From Paragonimus westermani (lineage: Eukaryota; Platyhelminthes; Trematoda; Plagiorchiida; Troglotrematidae): a stretch of 64,000 nt of DNA. The translations under genes were made by a program, and so were the position numbers. Numbering within the stretch: the first letter of the stretch is position 1; each line of letters opens with the position of its first letter. Of this stretch, positions 1-10,251 are shown in pieces. The stretch covers positions 1-64,000 of the forward strand of contig QNGE01000776.1 in NCBI GenBank assembly GCA_008508345.1, written 5' to 3'. Below the pieces are notes generated by a model. The model was not told the origin of the DNA, searched no databases, and saw only the letters and a list, made by a program, of their open reading frames with translations.

Positions 1-524
1 TCCTCTTAGTGACATTACGGGAGCAAACAGTATCTGACGAAGCTTTACACACTACACTACTCGAGATCGAAAGGATTCTCAAAGACCGACCTCTGGTCAA
101 ACAAACGGACGATCCCGATGACCAGTACGTTGTAACACCGAGTAAATTACTGCTGCTTCGAGGCAATCCCGCAGTACCCTTAGCCGCTGTGGTCAACGAA
201 ATTCAGTTCAACAGACGATGGCAAGTGGCGCAATACCTAACCGACGTGTTTTGGAGCAAATGTCTGAGGTGCTATCTACCTACGCTACAGACTATTCAAC
301 GATGGCAACTGATTAAACCGAATTTAAAAAAGGGGGATCTCGTGTTACTGCTAGAACTTGGCGCCCCAAGAGGGCATTGGTCAAAAGGTATTATCGGAGA
401 GGCACATGAAGGTCAAGATGGTCTGGTGAGAGACGTCATTGTGAGGACACCTAGCGGACTATTTCGGAGAGACGTGAGGCAGCTGTGTAAACTCGAAGGC
501 GACCTCGTACTTGCTGATCCATAG
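1..524 (+). pseudogene. BEL/Pao retrotransposon Pol, C-terminal end (partial)
   Basis: The frame is open from the left edge of the window to a stop at 522-524, so this is the 3' end of a longer gene. The protein shows the tail that follows the integrase in BEL/Pao polyproteins (the DUF5641-type region): RWQVAQYLTDVFWSKCLRCYLPTLQ-like residues near 69-95, then KKGDLVLLLE, a WSKGII segment and a final VRTPSGLFRRDVRQLCKLE block. In this family the region lies downstream of the integrase core and its exact role is unclear. No internal stop is seen, so the copy may be fairly young, but protease, RT and integrase are outside the window. A purine tract and LTR-like start about 70 bp downstream support the assignment. 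Confidence 0.85.
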
Positions 525-596
525 AAAAATCATGATTGGAACGTTTCTCATGCACTCATGTGGTTACAACTCCTGTGGTCCACAGGCTCGAACCCA

Positions 597-915
597 GGGG
601 GGAGTGTAACATCCGTTTGGACTTTCATTCCACTCTCCGCCTACTTCCACCTCTTTGTGAGTAGTGTTTGATGAAGTAATTGTGGCCGCATGAAGGTCGC
701 TTGGCCGCCATCTTGAATTTGGACATTTTCTGTTTGCGCTCGACCACTGACGGTCGAAAACTCTCCCGGGACGTACCATATCGAACGTATGTGACATTTC
801 ACATTCATTCATACGTCCATTCATGTGCATTTGCTGATATCCATGTGTTTTCTATTATAGAAACATTACCGAGCTGTTTGCGGTCGTTATCTGTTTGATT
901 TGACCTCGGGGTGTT
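597..915 (+). repeat. Polypurine tract and 3' LTR of the BEL/Pao element
   Basis: A purine run (GGGGGGAG, 597-604) is followed directly by TGTAACATCC at 605. This is the arrangement expected for a polypurine tract next to the TG start of a 3' LTR, about 70 bp after the Pol stop. The LTR end is not certain. I place it near 915, where a GTTAA stretch could be the eroded mirror of the TGTAAC start and where RTE-derived sequence begins. The 5' LTR is off the window, so the two copies cannot be compared. Confidence 0.55.
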
Positions 916-1536
916 AAGTTATAGTGGTACCCAGCTGGCCTCTGAAGTAAAACGCAGAGCAGATTCTACACTTAGAGATACGCGTTTCTATATCATTCCC
1001 TACGACCCCGTCACCGCCGATGCAGTTTCCCAGGTATAAAAACCGGTCATCAACCTCGATGAGTTCATTATCTAACATTAAATCTACGTAAAAACAGCAA
1101 CCTTGCAGAACCATTTTGCACTTTGAGCCTGCAAAGCGCATTCTGAATTAGTTATCAGAAAGGAAAATGGCGTACAACGTCGCCTGTTCTGATTGAAAGC
1201 GGATAAACAGCAACACTTTGTCGTCAGCATGATCAATATCAGTCAGTCTCCCACTACGCATGAGGTCCACGTCGGGACCTTGTAATTGCCGGAGAAAATT
1301 CTCCATTATTTCGTCTATGACGTAATGAAACAAAAGTGGTGAAAGTGAACATCCTTGAAGAAAGCCGCCCTTGGTCCCCAAAACTGTCAGATAGTTCACC
1401 GTAACGCCCCACCTGAGCTGAAGTACACGAATAAAGAGTCAACAGTATATTCACAAACTTGGTCAGTACACCCTTGCGTTTAAGCGACTCTAAAACTGTA
1501 GATCGATCCGCCGAATCCAGAGCACCCTTATAGTGA
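914..1536 (-). mobile_element. RTE-type LINE fragment (copy B), reverse transcriptase part
   Basis: Minus-strand frames at 1148-1399 and 914-1141 encode part of a non-LTR reverse transcriptase: a QGCSLSPLLF segment (RT motif 4-like), then HADDKVLL, a decayed form of the catalytic FADD/YADD box, then CKMVLQG and DDRFLYLGNCIGGDG, which are typical after the catalytic box in RTE/craniofacial-development-protein-2-like elements. The same segments occur in the neighbouring copy A at 2470-2720, which lacks the DD box. The fragment is broken into several frames and stops abruptly at about 1536 against the TGA-repeat tail of copy A, so copy A seems to have landed at or inside it. Confidence 0.8.
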
Positions 1537-1797
1537 TCATCATCATCATCAGTAGCATAGACAGCAATACATCAGTGGCTCACAATAATGCTTAACTGTC
1601 ACATAACCATGAGAGAAGGAAAAAAGAAGGGGACGGAAACGGACCTAACTATTGAAAATAACTACGTCTACATTCAAACATTCAACATCAAGGTGCCTAC
1701 ATCCTGCAAACAAACAACCGAGCTACAAGTGAGAGTAAGGCGTCATCAGCGAGACAGCTTCCTTACGGCTTTCACTGCCCCGCTTCATTAAATGCAA

Positions 1798-2608
1798 TCA
1801 CTTCACAGGCGAGTCGGCCAAACAACGACAACACTCACGCCACTGAGTTCGATTAGCCGCCGTCTCACTTAGAATCTCCAGCCACGAACTCTGTGAGTCA
1901 CGAGGGCCCCAGTCCGGGAGACGAACACGACAAACAGTGGCCAACCACTTGGTGAACGACTTAATTTCCCTACGCCACGTCATTATCTGTCCACCTCGCA
2001 ACTCACACCAGTTGGTCGCAGTGTCAGCGAACAGTGCTCGGTGTGGAATTCGACTAGCTGGTATCCTTAATACATGACCTAACCATCTAAACCTGTGCAA
2101 ACGTGGAGATTGAACAGAAGAACTCGTTTGACAATCACTACCAAACATCCACTTTCTAACCTCCTCGTTACTTACACGCTGGTGCCACCCGATACGAGCG
2201 ACTGGACGCAGACATTGGTGGTCAAATACTTGAAGACGGTTCACGTCTTCTACCCTGAGCGGCCAGGTCTCGCTGCCGTAAAGTAATACGGCCGTCACCG
2301 TTGTCTTATAAACGTGACCTTTTGACTTCAGAGAAATACCCCTTTGTCGCCAGAGATGCCCCAGATTAGCGAATACCGTCCTAGTCTTAGAGATGCGCGC
2401 TTCTATTTCATTCCCTACACCTCCACCGCCGCTGGATGCAGCTTCCCAGGTATACAAACCGGTCAACAACCTCTATGACTGCATTATCTAAAATCAAATC
2501 TACGTGATCACAGCAATCCTGGAGAAGCACTTTGCATTTTGAGGCTGCAACGCGCACTCCGAAGTATTTAGCAGAACGCGAAATTGCTTCTAGGTAGGAG
2601 GTCCACAC
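1798..2608 (-). pseudogene. RTE copy A C-terminal domain
   Basis: Two overlapping frames (2408-2608 and 1798-2469) encode ASKCKVLLQDC, DRFVYLGSCI, then NEIEARISKTRTVFANLGHL, LLYGSETWPLRVEDVNRLQV, LHRFRWLGHVLRIPASRIPH and WGPRDSQSSWLEI. This is the conserved C-terminal region after the RT in RTE/craniofacial-development-protein-2-like elements. It ends at 1798 with a TGA. The final 223-codon piece is open, but a frameshift near 2410-2470 cuts it off from the RT. Confidence 0.85.
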
Positions 2609-2704
2609 CGGAATCTTGTGAGTGCTGGAGAAAATCCTCCATTATTTCGTCTAAGATAAAATTAAACAAAATGGTGACGTACGCCACCCATGGTGCTGAA
2701 ACTC

Positions 2705-3046
2705 TCAGGAACTGTCACTGTAAACCCTAACCTGAGCTGAAGTACGAGAACGGAGTGCCGAAAGTATGTTCACGTACTTAGTCGGCACACCTCTGCATTT
2801 GAGCGACTCTGAAAGTGTAGATCGATCCACTGAATCGAACGAACCTTTATAGTCGAGAAACACAACAATTGTTTGCCGGCGATATACATGACGCTGCTCC
2901 AGAATTTGACGGAGAGTGAAAATGTGATCTATACACCTCCACCCGGAGCGAAACCCTGCCTGTTCTTTCCTAATGTTTATCTTCTGAGCTGCAGTAAGTC
3001 GGCGAAGTATAATGGATGCTAGAACCCTAGAAATGACTGGGGTCAA
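2705..3046 (-). pseudogene. RTE copy A reverse transcriptase palm (broken)
   Basis: The frame contains SIILRRLTAAQKINIRKEQA, GFRSGWRCIDHIFTLRQILE and TIVVFLDYKGSFDSVDR. The last holds the first catalytic aspartate region of non-LTR reverse transcriptases (family form FLDLKAAFDSVDR). The frame then stops, and the DD-containing motif expected about 100 residues further on is absent from this copy. No activity is possible from this piece. Confidence 0.8.
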
Positions 3047-3105
3047 ACTAATTCCTCTGTGGTTTTCACAAGAGCCCCTGATACCTTTCTTGAATATAGG
3101 AACTA

Positions 3106-3879
3106 TTATCGAGTGACCTCAACTCGGGGGATGGTTTCCTTCATCCACACCAGTCGACACAAATGACTCAAAGCCTCATCTGGACCAGCAGCCTTATTAC
3201 GCTTGAGAACCGCAATGCAATTGCGGACCTCAGTCTCAGTCGGTGGTTCCAAGCCTACCGACCAGGGCACTACATTGCAAGTTTGTGGCGGCAACGCGGT
3301 AGATGCAGGAGGCCAGTTAATTTGACCCCCACATTGTCTCACCCACCGCTCTAACCTTCTGGACTTATAGATGAGTGTGCCATCTGTCTCGCTGATAGCT
3401 TCACTGATAGACGGTCGCCTGGGACCAGTTGCATGGATCAGCTTAAACAGTTTACCAGTGTTTCCTGAAGCAAAAGCCCTCTCCGTTTCCTTAACTTTTC
3501 CCAATAACCAAGTCTCACGATCAACCTTTAGGCTACGTTTCAGTTTCCTACGGACATCTCTTCTAGACTTGTTGCAGGAACTACCAACAGGGATGTTCCG
3601 TCTGGCTTCTAACGACTCCAGGGATTTCTCCGAGATCCAATGTTCGTTCATTCCATGTACCCCCGTGCCGCATGCTAATATACCTGCTTCACGAATGGCT
3701 TGTGTGATCTGGGTCCAGGAGCGATCAATATCTTCGGAGTGAGAACTACTTAGGCAGATTTCTAAACTGGTTTGATACTTATGCCTCACCGACGGTATAG
3801 TCAGTTTCTCAACAGCCAATCGTTCTTGTCGGTGGGGTCGTTTTCCGGCAAAAGTGAGTACGAAACGACAACGTACCAA
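3106..3879 (-). pseudogene. RTE copy A linker between endonuclease and RT
   Basis: A 257-codon frame with RRDVRRKLKRSLKVDRETWL, FKLIHATGPRRPSISEAISE, RLERWVRQCGGQINWP and EVRNCIAVLKRNKAAGPDEAL. The last is the start of the RT domain (the KNNKAPGPDGI-type motif). This stretch normally joins the endonuclease to the palm in RTE polyproteins. It is the longest open piece of the copy. It ends in a shifted frame shortly after the AGPDEAL motif, and the RT continues in another frame at 3046. Confidence 0.75.
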
Positions 3880-4075
3880 CGCATGATCTGAATCTAAGTA
3901 GATGTTCCGATAAAAACGACAGTCCTGTATGGAGCCCCGCCACCTGAAACTAACGGTTATGTGGTCTATCTAAGACCAGACCTGATTCGGAGAATGCAGG
4001 CACCAAGTATAGCAACGACGTGCACGATGCCTAAAACTAAAAATAGCTTGTGCACAGCACACAGCTACAGCACCA

Positions 4076-4640
4076 TTATTGCCCACCATTACCTGAGCGA
4101 CGTGACGCTATCCCAAACCTGCCACCTAAACGACATTCGGCCTCACCAAGGCGTTCGACCTGGGCGTTCATATCTCCGGCCAGAACGACTATATCATAAC
4201 CATGTGTCGACCGGAGGAGAGCGGCCAGATCCGAATAAGAGATGTCCTTGACGCCGACGTCACTACAGTCAGTTGGAGCGTAAACAGACACAACGAAAAG
4301 ATTTCCGACAGTTGTGTCTAGAACTGACCCTAACAGAACTTGTCAAGCGGACGGCACAAAGTCCAGTGTTAACAGGACTCCAATCTACTAATGTGACTGT
4401 GGGAGTCGTGTTGAGGATCACACCGACTCCAGTCTGATCGGTAACGGCGGCCGTGGAGTCACCTGCAGTGTGTAATTAGTATCCAGTAAAGAGTGTGGGT
4501 GCTGTTAGTTTCATACGTTGACTACTGTCCTGGATTCTAGTCTTCGAGATACAACAGACATCGACAGTCAATCAGTCTGACGTTCGTGAGAGAGTGGCCT
4601 GTTGACCTATCAGTTTCAGAATGCGAACGTTAAAGATACC
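4076..4640 (-). pseudogene. RTE copy A endonuclease domain (broken)
   Basis: The 4076-4291 frame encodes SVYAPTDCSDVGVKDISYSD followed by DIVVLAGDMNAQVERLGEAE, the conserved core of the apurinic-like endonuclease that nicks target DNA in RTE elements. Upstream, in other frames (4640-4500), FNVRILKLIGQQATLSRT and VDVCCISKTRIQD match the start of the same domain, where the family normally has SETR in place of SKTR. Several frameshifts and stops separate the pieces. The same domain start is present in copy C near 7500-7990. Confidence 0.75.
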
Positions 4641-5400
4641 TGAATTAATTCACATCCTAGGTCTAGGCAAAGGACGAAGGAAGTCTAAAGCTGAATGACA
4701 AGAAATAAAGCTTAACGGCTTAGTGTTACTAAGATTAGCCATATCTATTGTGGGACCTATGGAGTAACTATCAGAAATGGAGGTCGGGAGGGGCCCGAGA
4801 GCTAAATTTGATAGGACAATGGGGGAGGGGTCAGCAGTAACATACTCTGGCGTATCCACCCTGCTGTATGCACACATAGGGCGAACCGGTTTATACTGCG
4901 AGACGGCAGATGTAGTATGGAACTAACTGTTGTGATTATTCACGGTTGAATATGGGCTGAGATACTTCCAGGACGCCAAAACCTAGACAGGAGAAACATC
5001 AGGGTCCCTAACCACTTCGGTTCAAAAGCCTGTACCGGAAGGCAGTGGGTGGGTGGCAGTTTACCCGAACTTGTAAGTTTCAGGAAAAAGATGCCAACCT
5101 TCTTCCAACCCCCAGCCTGGAGGACCAGGAGACTGTTGTTGACCTGTCTGGTATAAGCAACTCTGTTGGTGTGGCAACCACACCGTGCAGTTTAGCCCAA
5201 CAGGTCATCAATATGCGCAAGCCGTCACACCGCGTCAAAGTCCAGTCTCGTTATGACAGGTTACCACATTTAACAGCAAAGCTGAGATCAACGAATACGT
5301 TTCAGCTTTCAAACGAAATAGGGATACCAAATGATACGACCTCGTGCTGGCATCTTTCAAGGAAGGTAGAAGCATTAGCGGAGGCTCCGATTCAGTTTAT

Positions 5401-5870
5401 AAACTAGTGTAGACGAGTTAGAAGATTTCTCCGCATTAATGGAAGATCGTCTGTGACATAGAACAGACAGCAGACATAGAACCCTCAATTTACTGGAATA
5501 CTGAACGATCCTGACCATGCTACCGACAAATAAAAACTGGTTGACAAACTTTAAGTTGCACAGACAATGTTAGACGCTATCTTGCGCCGTGCCAAATAAG
5601 TCGTTTGCAGCCTTAAAATACAAAGTGCTTCTGCAACAGCGTTGCAATTAAAAAGATCGAACGTTATTGTCATGTTTTGTTTTTACATCGTATTCTTCTC
5701 TTTCCGATCCAACTGATTCCCCCACATATATCATTATCCTAATCGATCCTCCCGTTACAGACCACATGCCTCATTTTCTGAGTGCTTAAAGCCTACCCAT
5801 AAGGCGTTGTCTTTTCACTATCTCGGTTGCTCCTCTCGGCTTTATTCGTTACAATTTAGTCAACCCGATA
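5401..5870. other. Unassigned spacer
   Basis: The stretch lies between the fading 5' end of RTE copy A and the start of the Ty3/gypsy Gag relic. I see no convincing reading frame, structural RNA or repeat in it. Parts could belong to the 5' leader of either neighbour. Confidence 0.4.
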
Positions 5871-5871
5871 T

Positions 5872-6625
5872 AATGGGTCGCCGGCTACGACCGGACCGAT
5901 TTAATGCGGGTCTTAACTCTATGGACAGTGGTGATGTCTGGGAACATTGGTTATAAACGTTTTCAAATTTTCTCGAATTAATTGCTTCTCACACCCCTGA
6001 GAAGCTAAAAAAATTTGTTTTTCGTCCCCGTCGTATACAAATTCATCGCTCACTTTACCGATTATGATTCTGGTATCACTACTCTCCACTCTCTTTACAT
6101 CCAACAAAAGAATGAAATTTTTGCACACCGCCTTTCAACAAATTGCAAGGAAGCTCTAAATGAAACTATCGAGCAGTTTATGCAAGAACTCAGCAATCTT
6201 GCTAAGGATTGCAATTTCAAAGCCGTCAGTGCGGACCAAAATCAAAAGGACGCCATCCGCGATGCGTTCATAAGTGAACTCTTATTCAACTCGATTCGTC
6301 ATAGGTTGCTTGAACACAAAACCTTAGACATGAAAACCGCTTATGATCAATCGAGAGCTTTAGACTTGGCTCAGCAACAATCGCATTCATTCGTGCAATC
6401 TGCCTCTGATTTACAACCCAGCTACTACCGACGCCTCACCAAATACTGCCGAGAAATCTATTAGTCACTGCGAGATTACATTAACTGCAGCCCGAACTAA
6501 CTGCTTCTTCTGTGGGTATGACCGACACCCTCGCCATAAATGCCCAGCTACAGATTCAATCTGGAAATCATGTGGAAAACGGAGCAACTACCAAAAGGTT
6601 TGCCGCTCTGCTACACATTATACGT
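5872..6625 (+). pseudogene. Ty3/gypsy Gag relic with zinc knuckle
   Basis: An ATG at 5872 begins a decayed Gag frame: DRFNAG, SMDSGDVWEHW, then after a frameshift YKFIAHFTDYDSGITTLHSL, ETIEQFMQELSNLAKDCNFK, DAIRDAFISELLFNSIRHRL and LDLAQQQSHSF (6015-6464). This matches the capsid region of flatworm Ty3/gypsy elements. In another frame at about 6500-6600 a CX2CX4HX4C zinc knuckle (CFFCGYDRHPRHKC) is intact, while the second knuckle has lost its first cysteine and its histidine (SCGKRSNYQKVC). No protease or RT follows. The sequence runs into an RTE 3' tail, so only the Gag portion remains. Confidence 0.85.
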
Positions 6626-6689
6626 TACGAGAGCTGGCGGCTGATCGAGCTCGGCGGCTTCAACGTTTCTCTTGTTTGAGAACTGCAAT

Positions 6690-6942
6690 TAGTGCAGCCG
6701 GGCAGTGAGGGCCATGATGAGGTTGTCTTGCTGACAATGTCCCACTATCATTTACGGTCTAGTTGTTAGTGTTAGGTGAGATACCTTAAGGTTGGGTGTC
6801 TGAGTTCAAACACAAGTAGTTTTGATAATTAGAGTTCATCTCCTCCTTTTCGGTTCTCTTCTAAGTACGCCCTTCTTTCTGTGGTTGTATGACAAGTAGG
6901 CACAAGTGAGAATCACTCAAGTAATGATGATGATGATGATGA
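6690..6942 (+). mobile_element. 3' UTR and TGA-repeat tail of an RTE LINE (copy D, plus strand)
   Basis: The sequence from the GGGCAGTGAGGGCC motif near 6703 to six TGA units at 6925-6942 aligns with the reverse complement of 1780-1537, the 3' UTR and tail of RTE copy A (shared GGCAGTGA, TGTCT-GCTGA and TTCTTTC-type blocks in the same order). It is therefore the 3' end of the same family in the opposite orientation, truncated so heavily that almost no coding sequence remains. Its left border meets the Gag relic between about 6625 and 6700. Confidence 0.7.
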
Positions 6943-7460
6943 ACTCAGAAAAGTGTAAGTTTCGGTGAGGTTCCGCAGACCTAACTAACTTATCTCCGGT
7001 GAGGGTAAGAGGGATGGCGGCTGTAGAAGTGTATCAAAGACTAACACCATAGAGTCAGCATGAACTGGTGGGAATGGCCCTGCGTTAGATCTCCGTCAGT
7101 CATGCTAACAGAGGGTAGTGTGGCGTAATCGATTCCAGTTTATCCCACAATCTGTCATTTTTTGTGGAATTCAAAGGAGGTTCAGTATTTGAGTGCATAC
7201 TAATTTCCCTGTGTAAACCGCGGTCCACATAAGCCAGGTGACGAGCATTAGGCTCCAAGGGACTGTGGACACATTCAGAGGACCTGAGTTCTGACGCTAG
7301 ATCGTGCAGTGGGTAGACACCACAATTCTATTGGTTGCTAGTAGTTGTTACTTCTGTTATTTCAGCTACTACGTCTCAGTTTCCAGATGAACAAAACCTG
7401 ACATCAACGGCCTTCACCCTCCCGATTCAACTGTGGTGTGTAGCTCTTCACAACAGTTTA
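6943..7460. other. Unassigned sequence between RTE fragments
   Basis: About 500 bp without a supported gene. It does not align with copy A of the RTE by eye, no long frame is open, and no terminal repeat is visible. Confidence 0.4.
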
Positions 7461-8640
7461 CGTGCCAAGTAAGTGGAATGTTTCTTGCCACCTAAATGAG
7501 ACTCAGCCTCGCAAAGGTTACCACCTGGACTTTCATATCTCCGGTCATAGTGATTATACCAGAGCTATTCGTCTACTCAAGGAGAGCAACCAAATCTGAG
7601 TAAAAGTCATCTTTGACACCGAAACCACTGCAGTCAGCTGGGGCACCAACAGTTGCAATGAAAACGTTTCAAAAGGCTTGAAATATAGATCGGGCTTTAG
7701 CAGATATTACCAAGCGGACGGTACAGCGCCTACCGGTAAGAGAAATCCACCCTATCAATGCGCTAAGGCCGTCGTGCTAAGAGCTGTCTAATCCAGGCCG
7801 ACCTGTGGCGGCAGCCATGGAGTTACCTAGAATGCACAGCCAACACCGAGTAGACAGAACGAGTGTTTGTCAGCCCGATGCGTTGGCTACTGTCCTATAT
7901 TCCAGTCATTGCAATATAACAGACATCGGCCTCCGACCAGTCTAACGTACGTGTGTGTGTGTGGCCTGTTTATCAATCTGTTCCAGAGTGCGGACTTCGA
8001 AAACAACTGTATTAATTCGCATTCTAGGTCTAGGCAAGGGTCGAGGGAGGCCTGAGGCTGAATGGTAAGAGGTGGGAGTTACAGGGGCAACGTTACTAAG
8101 ACCACCGCTCTGTTGTGAGTTTCGCTGAAAAAATTACACTGGCTAGCCAGTAGTAGCGTGTTTTCGCCTATTCACCATGCTGTATGCTGCAGATGGGACG
8201 ACCCGGTTCATACTGCAAGATGGGTGACGTAATGTGGAAGTTTTGGTATTGTGAATATTCATGGTTGCATGTGGGCTGAAGCACTACGATGACAACTAGT
8301 CCTAGACTGGAAAAGGATCATGGTTCTCAAACAGAGCCTTTGGCTAAAAAACTTGTACTACAAAGCGGCGGGTTCGCGGCATCGTATTAGATCTAGGATT
8401 TGTCGCCAGAAAGACGCCAATCTCCCAAACTCGGACACCAGCAGAGGGTGGCTCATCAGACCTGTTTGGCATGAGTGACTGTCTGTATGGTCGTTACACA
8501 GTCGAGTGTGGCCCAATGGGTCATTGAGACCCGCAAGCCGTCACGCCACGTCAAGGTCCGGTTTCGATGTGTTCCGTTCGTCAACGTAGAACGCGTTATC
8601 GGCGGGATTTGATAATTTCAATAACCACAACTGCGGCTCC
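7460..8640 (-). mobile_element. 5' part of an RTE LINE (copy C)
   Basis: The block parallels 4100-5300 of copy A. Shared landmarks include TTTCATATCTCCGG near 7537 (TTCATATCTCCGG near 4169 in A), the CACTGCAGTCAGCTGGGGC region near 7628 (CACTACAGTCAGTTGGAGC near 4260), and GCAAGCCGTCACGCCACGTC near 8533 (GCAAGCCGTCACACCGCGTC near 5218). It covers the 5' leader and first half of the endonuclease on the minus strand, with many stops. The RT and 3' end are missing. A LINE that keeps its 5' but not its 3' end has usually been cut by later rearrangement. Confidence 0.75.
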
Positions 8641-10040
8641 TGTACATCTGACGCATGATGACATTTAAGTATAACTAGTCACCACAACTATTTTCAGCTA
8701 GTGGATTAACAGTGGAGGCACTCGTAGATATGAGTGTTACACCTCCGCTGTTATTACGACGGTTAGTTTTGAAATATCTTCCACGGAATCAGATTCTCGT
8801 GGCTTCAAGCGAAGCTCTGTTTTCTCCTATTGTTGTAACCTGGCGAGGTCTCTGAAGCTCAGGGGTGCAAGGAAGCAGACATCACTGGCACCCGCCGCTA
8901 ACTGAGCTGAACTTAACAGTCACTCGGAAATATGGTATTCTCTGTGTATATTTGTTGCTTTTTTTTACTACTTTATATGATTACGTGGTTCCCGAGATTC
9001 GTGCCTAAGGTATCGTTTACGTAGCTAACTTGCCGCGCGCTCTTCGAAGGCCTGGCTCTTTTCTGACTTGCCTTTCCCTTAGTTGAGTGAACCACATTGA
9101 TTGATACCAGTGTGATGTGCACGCCCACTTTTTGTGCCTCGTGACGAGGCTAGCCAGCCACAGTCGGCAAAACGCTCAATCCGAAATCACCGTGGACGTT
9201 GGTCACATTGCAGGCCCTGTCCCATTAACGTAGTGGGTGTGATGATGGACGGATTACGTCACTGGATGCTTCACAGGCATTGTTTGTATGTCTACTCCAC
9301 GATTTTTTCACCGCTACATCTTCACCAATTAAGCCATTTCAGATCACCACCACAGGGACCGCGTACAGTACTCGGCACGGCGAAAAACAACTGCTACTTC
9401 ACACGCTCTGGCCTTTTAATGAGCCCTGAGGGGTTCTTTGATGGTACGAAGTGCAGACAACATGATAAGGGAAAAGCATGTGGAGGCTTCGAAAGGACAC
9501 GAAGTCACAAAAATGAACCCTATCCGGGTGTGACGGAGCATAATGCAAAGTTTAGACAATGGGGAGGAATAAACAACCCGTTTTGAGCCAGTTGAACTCA
9601 GTTTATGTCCCTAGGTGTATGAGCGACGCATACACCACGTGTTTTACAGAGCCACTATGACCATAGTCAACATCGTTTGCACAGCTCATACACTGGGAAG
9701 GAAAAAAATAGGACTCACCACTTTCTTGAAAATCATCCTTGCACAAAAGCCTTCCAACATCAAGCTGAGCTTTCTTACGAACCTTCAGCCGGTCTGATAC
9801 TAACAACTTGGCAAGCGCCGGGAGTCCACGCATACCTAGCCACTACCCGGGACCTGTAAATCGCACAGCGACCTTGAAGCTTGGTTCAGTTCAGCAAGTT
9901 CAGATCACAGGACGTGACGGTTAGTAGCTTGATCGTCCAGTTTCTTGCACTAGTGCGCAACAGCTTCCAGCGCTTGTATTGTAAAAATCCAGCTCCAGGT
10001 TCTATTTTCTTGACATCTCTAACATACAAGCACGGTCTCA
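8641..10040. other. Unassigned sequence, including a hairpin
   Basis: About 1.4 kb with no recognised gene. A frame at 9134-9586 (150 codons) starts with a non-ATG codon and resembles nothing I know. The part from about 8730 (TGTTACACCTCCGC) to the TGTAACCTGGCGAGG near 8840 could be a short LTR followed by a primer-binding site, but no Gag follows and no second LTR copy was found. Confidence 0.3.
8708..8752. repeat. Imperfect hairpin
   Basis: AACAGTGGAGG (8708-8718) is complementary to CCTCCGCTGTT (8742-8752) with one G-T mismatch. Inside it CACTC (8719-8723) pairs with GAGTG (8732-8736), leaving an 8-nt loop and a 5-nt bulge on the right side. Confidence 0.65.
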
Positions 10041-10251
10041 GCGATATCAGCGATTTCAGGGATTTGTACACGGGTTCGATGCTGGGGGCCCAATTTACCA
10101 GGATCCAGTCAGTTTGTTCGTTTCGATGTCCGGCGGTTTTCTGTTGACCTGAAACGCAGTCACTGAAAACTGGGTGTAGCACCGCTCTTGGGGGTTACAG
10201 AAAGTACCAACAACAGAGTAAAATAACAATCTAGCAAAACAGGATACATTA

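Larger units (their letters stand above)
1537..5400 (-). mobile_element. RTE-type LINE, long decayed copy A
   Basis: This is one minus-strand element read in many broken frames. In transcription order it has a 5' region (about 5400-4640), an apurinic-type endonuclease (4640-4076), a linker (3879-3106), an RT palm (3046-2705), the RT end and C-terminal domain (2608-1798), a 3' UTR of about 245 bp and a tail of five TGA units (1551-1537, minus strand). The 5' part is shared with copy C at 7.46-8.6 kb, the RT with copy B, and the 3' UTR with the plus-strand tail at 6.7-6.94 kb. The RT catalytic box is missing: about 50 codons are lost near 2600-2650. It cannot encode a working enzyme. The 5' boundary is estimated from where similarity to copy C fades. 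Confidence 0.82.

Noticed and set aside
5045..5407. 120-codon plus frame
   Set aside because: It lies in the 5' leader of the minus-strand RTE copy A. The homologous part of copy C is closed by stops, so it is a shadow frame.
9134..9586. 150-codon frame between RTE copy C and CR1 copy 1
   Set aside because: It begins at a non-ATG codon and shows no domain. It is mentioned only as part of the unassigned stretch.
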